Shown here piece after piece: positions 30,970 through 31,088 of a stretch of 31,088 nucleotides of DNA. A model generated the notes under the pieces. It was not told the DNA's origin and searched no databases. It saw only the letters and a program-made list of their open reading frames with translations. The position numbers and the translations under genes are program-made. Numbering within the stretch: the stretch's first letter is position 1; the number at the start of each line of letters is the position of its first letter. This stretch comes from Rhizophagus sp. LPA8_4_AMF (lineage: Eukaryota > Glomeromycota > Glomeromycetes > Glomerales > Glomeraceae): positions 1 to 31,088 of the forward strand of contig JADRCO010000551.1 of NCBI GenBank assembly GCA_021464525.1, given 5' to 3'.

Positions 30970-31088
30970 TTTAGGGTAAAAATCTGCGAAGATCTCCGGC
31001 TTAAATTTCTGCGCAGATCTGCTACCCTGTCAACGCACGTCGGAGAAAATTTTTAATAAAATCTGCGCAGATCTACAAATGTTAAAAA
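30970..31088. repeat. AGATCTGCGCAGAT palindromic repeat, cut by edge
   Basis: Three copies of (A)TCTGCG(C/A)AGATCT occur at about 30982-30994, 31008-31020 and 31061-31073. Flanking AGGGTA (30973) and TACCCT (31022) are complementary, as are CTCCGG (30994) and CGGAG (31040), so nested inverted repeats are present. It is probably the end of a larger inverted-repeat element that continues beyond the window. Confidence 0.55.

Noticed and set aside
1-31088. tRNA, rRNA or CRISPR features
   Set aside because: I looked for tRNA arm motifs, conserved rRNA stretches and regularly spaced direct repeats and found none.
28357-31088. An autonomous transposon or virus-derived gene
   Set aside because: No transposase, reverse transcriptase or polymerase motif is readable; only non-coding inverted repeats and one unidentified relic are seen.

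Overview
This window looks like nuclear DNA of an early-diverging fungus, most likely an arbuscular mycorrhizal fungus (Glomeromycotina, Rhizophagus-like). The signs are very AT-rich DNA, genes split by many short AT-rich GT-AG introns (mostly 50-200 nt), a BTB-BACK protein of the type expanded in Rhizophagus, and small inverted-repeat elements between genes. The genus is an inference; the eukaryotic gene structure is seen directly. I rebuilt exons by hand from frame, splice sites and family similarity. For every intact multi-exon model the summed exon length is a multiple of three.

Layout. 1-1524: gene-free, with a GGGAT minisatellite at the left edge. 1525-2181 (-): YjbQ/UPF0047 enzyme. 3100-4512 (-): broken BTB-BACK gene followed by an FG-nucleoporin-like remnant. 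4795-5658 (+): Pro/Tyr-rich coiled-coil protein. 5686-7789 (-): mitochondrial tRNA-modification GTPase MnmE/MSS1. 7971-9861 (+): unrecognised helical protein. 10118-12598 (-): 26S proteasome subunit RPN3. 12768-14045 (+): F-box protein. 14421-15309 (-): small membrane protein with a puzzling 3' end. 16118-19291 (+): S9 oligopeptidase (oligopeptidase B/PREPL type). 19298-20508 (-): exosome subunit RRP43. 20659-22514 (+): AAA ATPase MSP1/ATAD1. 22831-25389 (-): kinetochore protein NDC80. 25735-26541 (+): small coiled-coil protein. 26872-28356 (-): HERPUD-like ubiquitin-domain ER membrane protein. 28357-31088: gene-poor, with two MITE-like inverted repeats, a cluster of TGTGCACA-type motifs, a decayed gene relic and a palindromic repeat cut by the window edge.

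The genes are mostly housekeeping and form no operon or single pathway. Themes recur: protein turnover and quality control (RPN3, F-box, MSP1, HERPUD-like, S9 peptidase), mitochondria (MnmE, MSP1) and RNA or chromosome functions (RRP43, NDC80). From the BTB pseudogene to the HERPUD-like gene, 13 consecutive genes alternate strand without exception, so each gap is either a shared divergent promoter or a convergent 3' end. Two convergent pairs have only 6 and 27 bp between stop codons. I found no convincing new multi-gene system. The most unusual items are the alternating layout, a 9-nt micro-exon in MSP1, the in-frame stop or 36-nt intron in the membrane-protein gene, and the repeat-rich right end.
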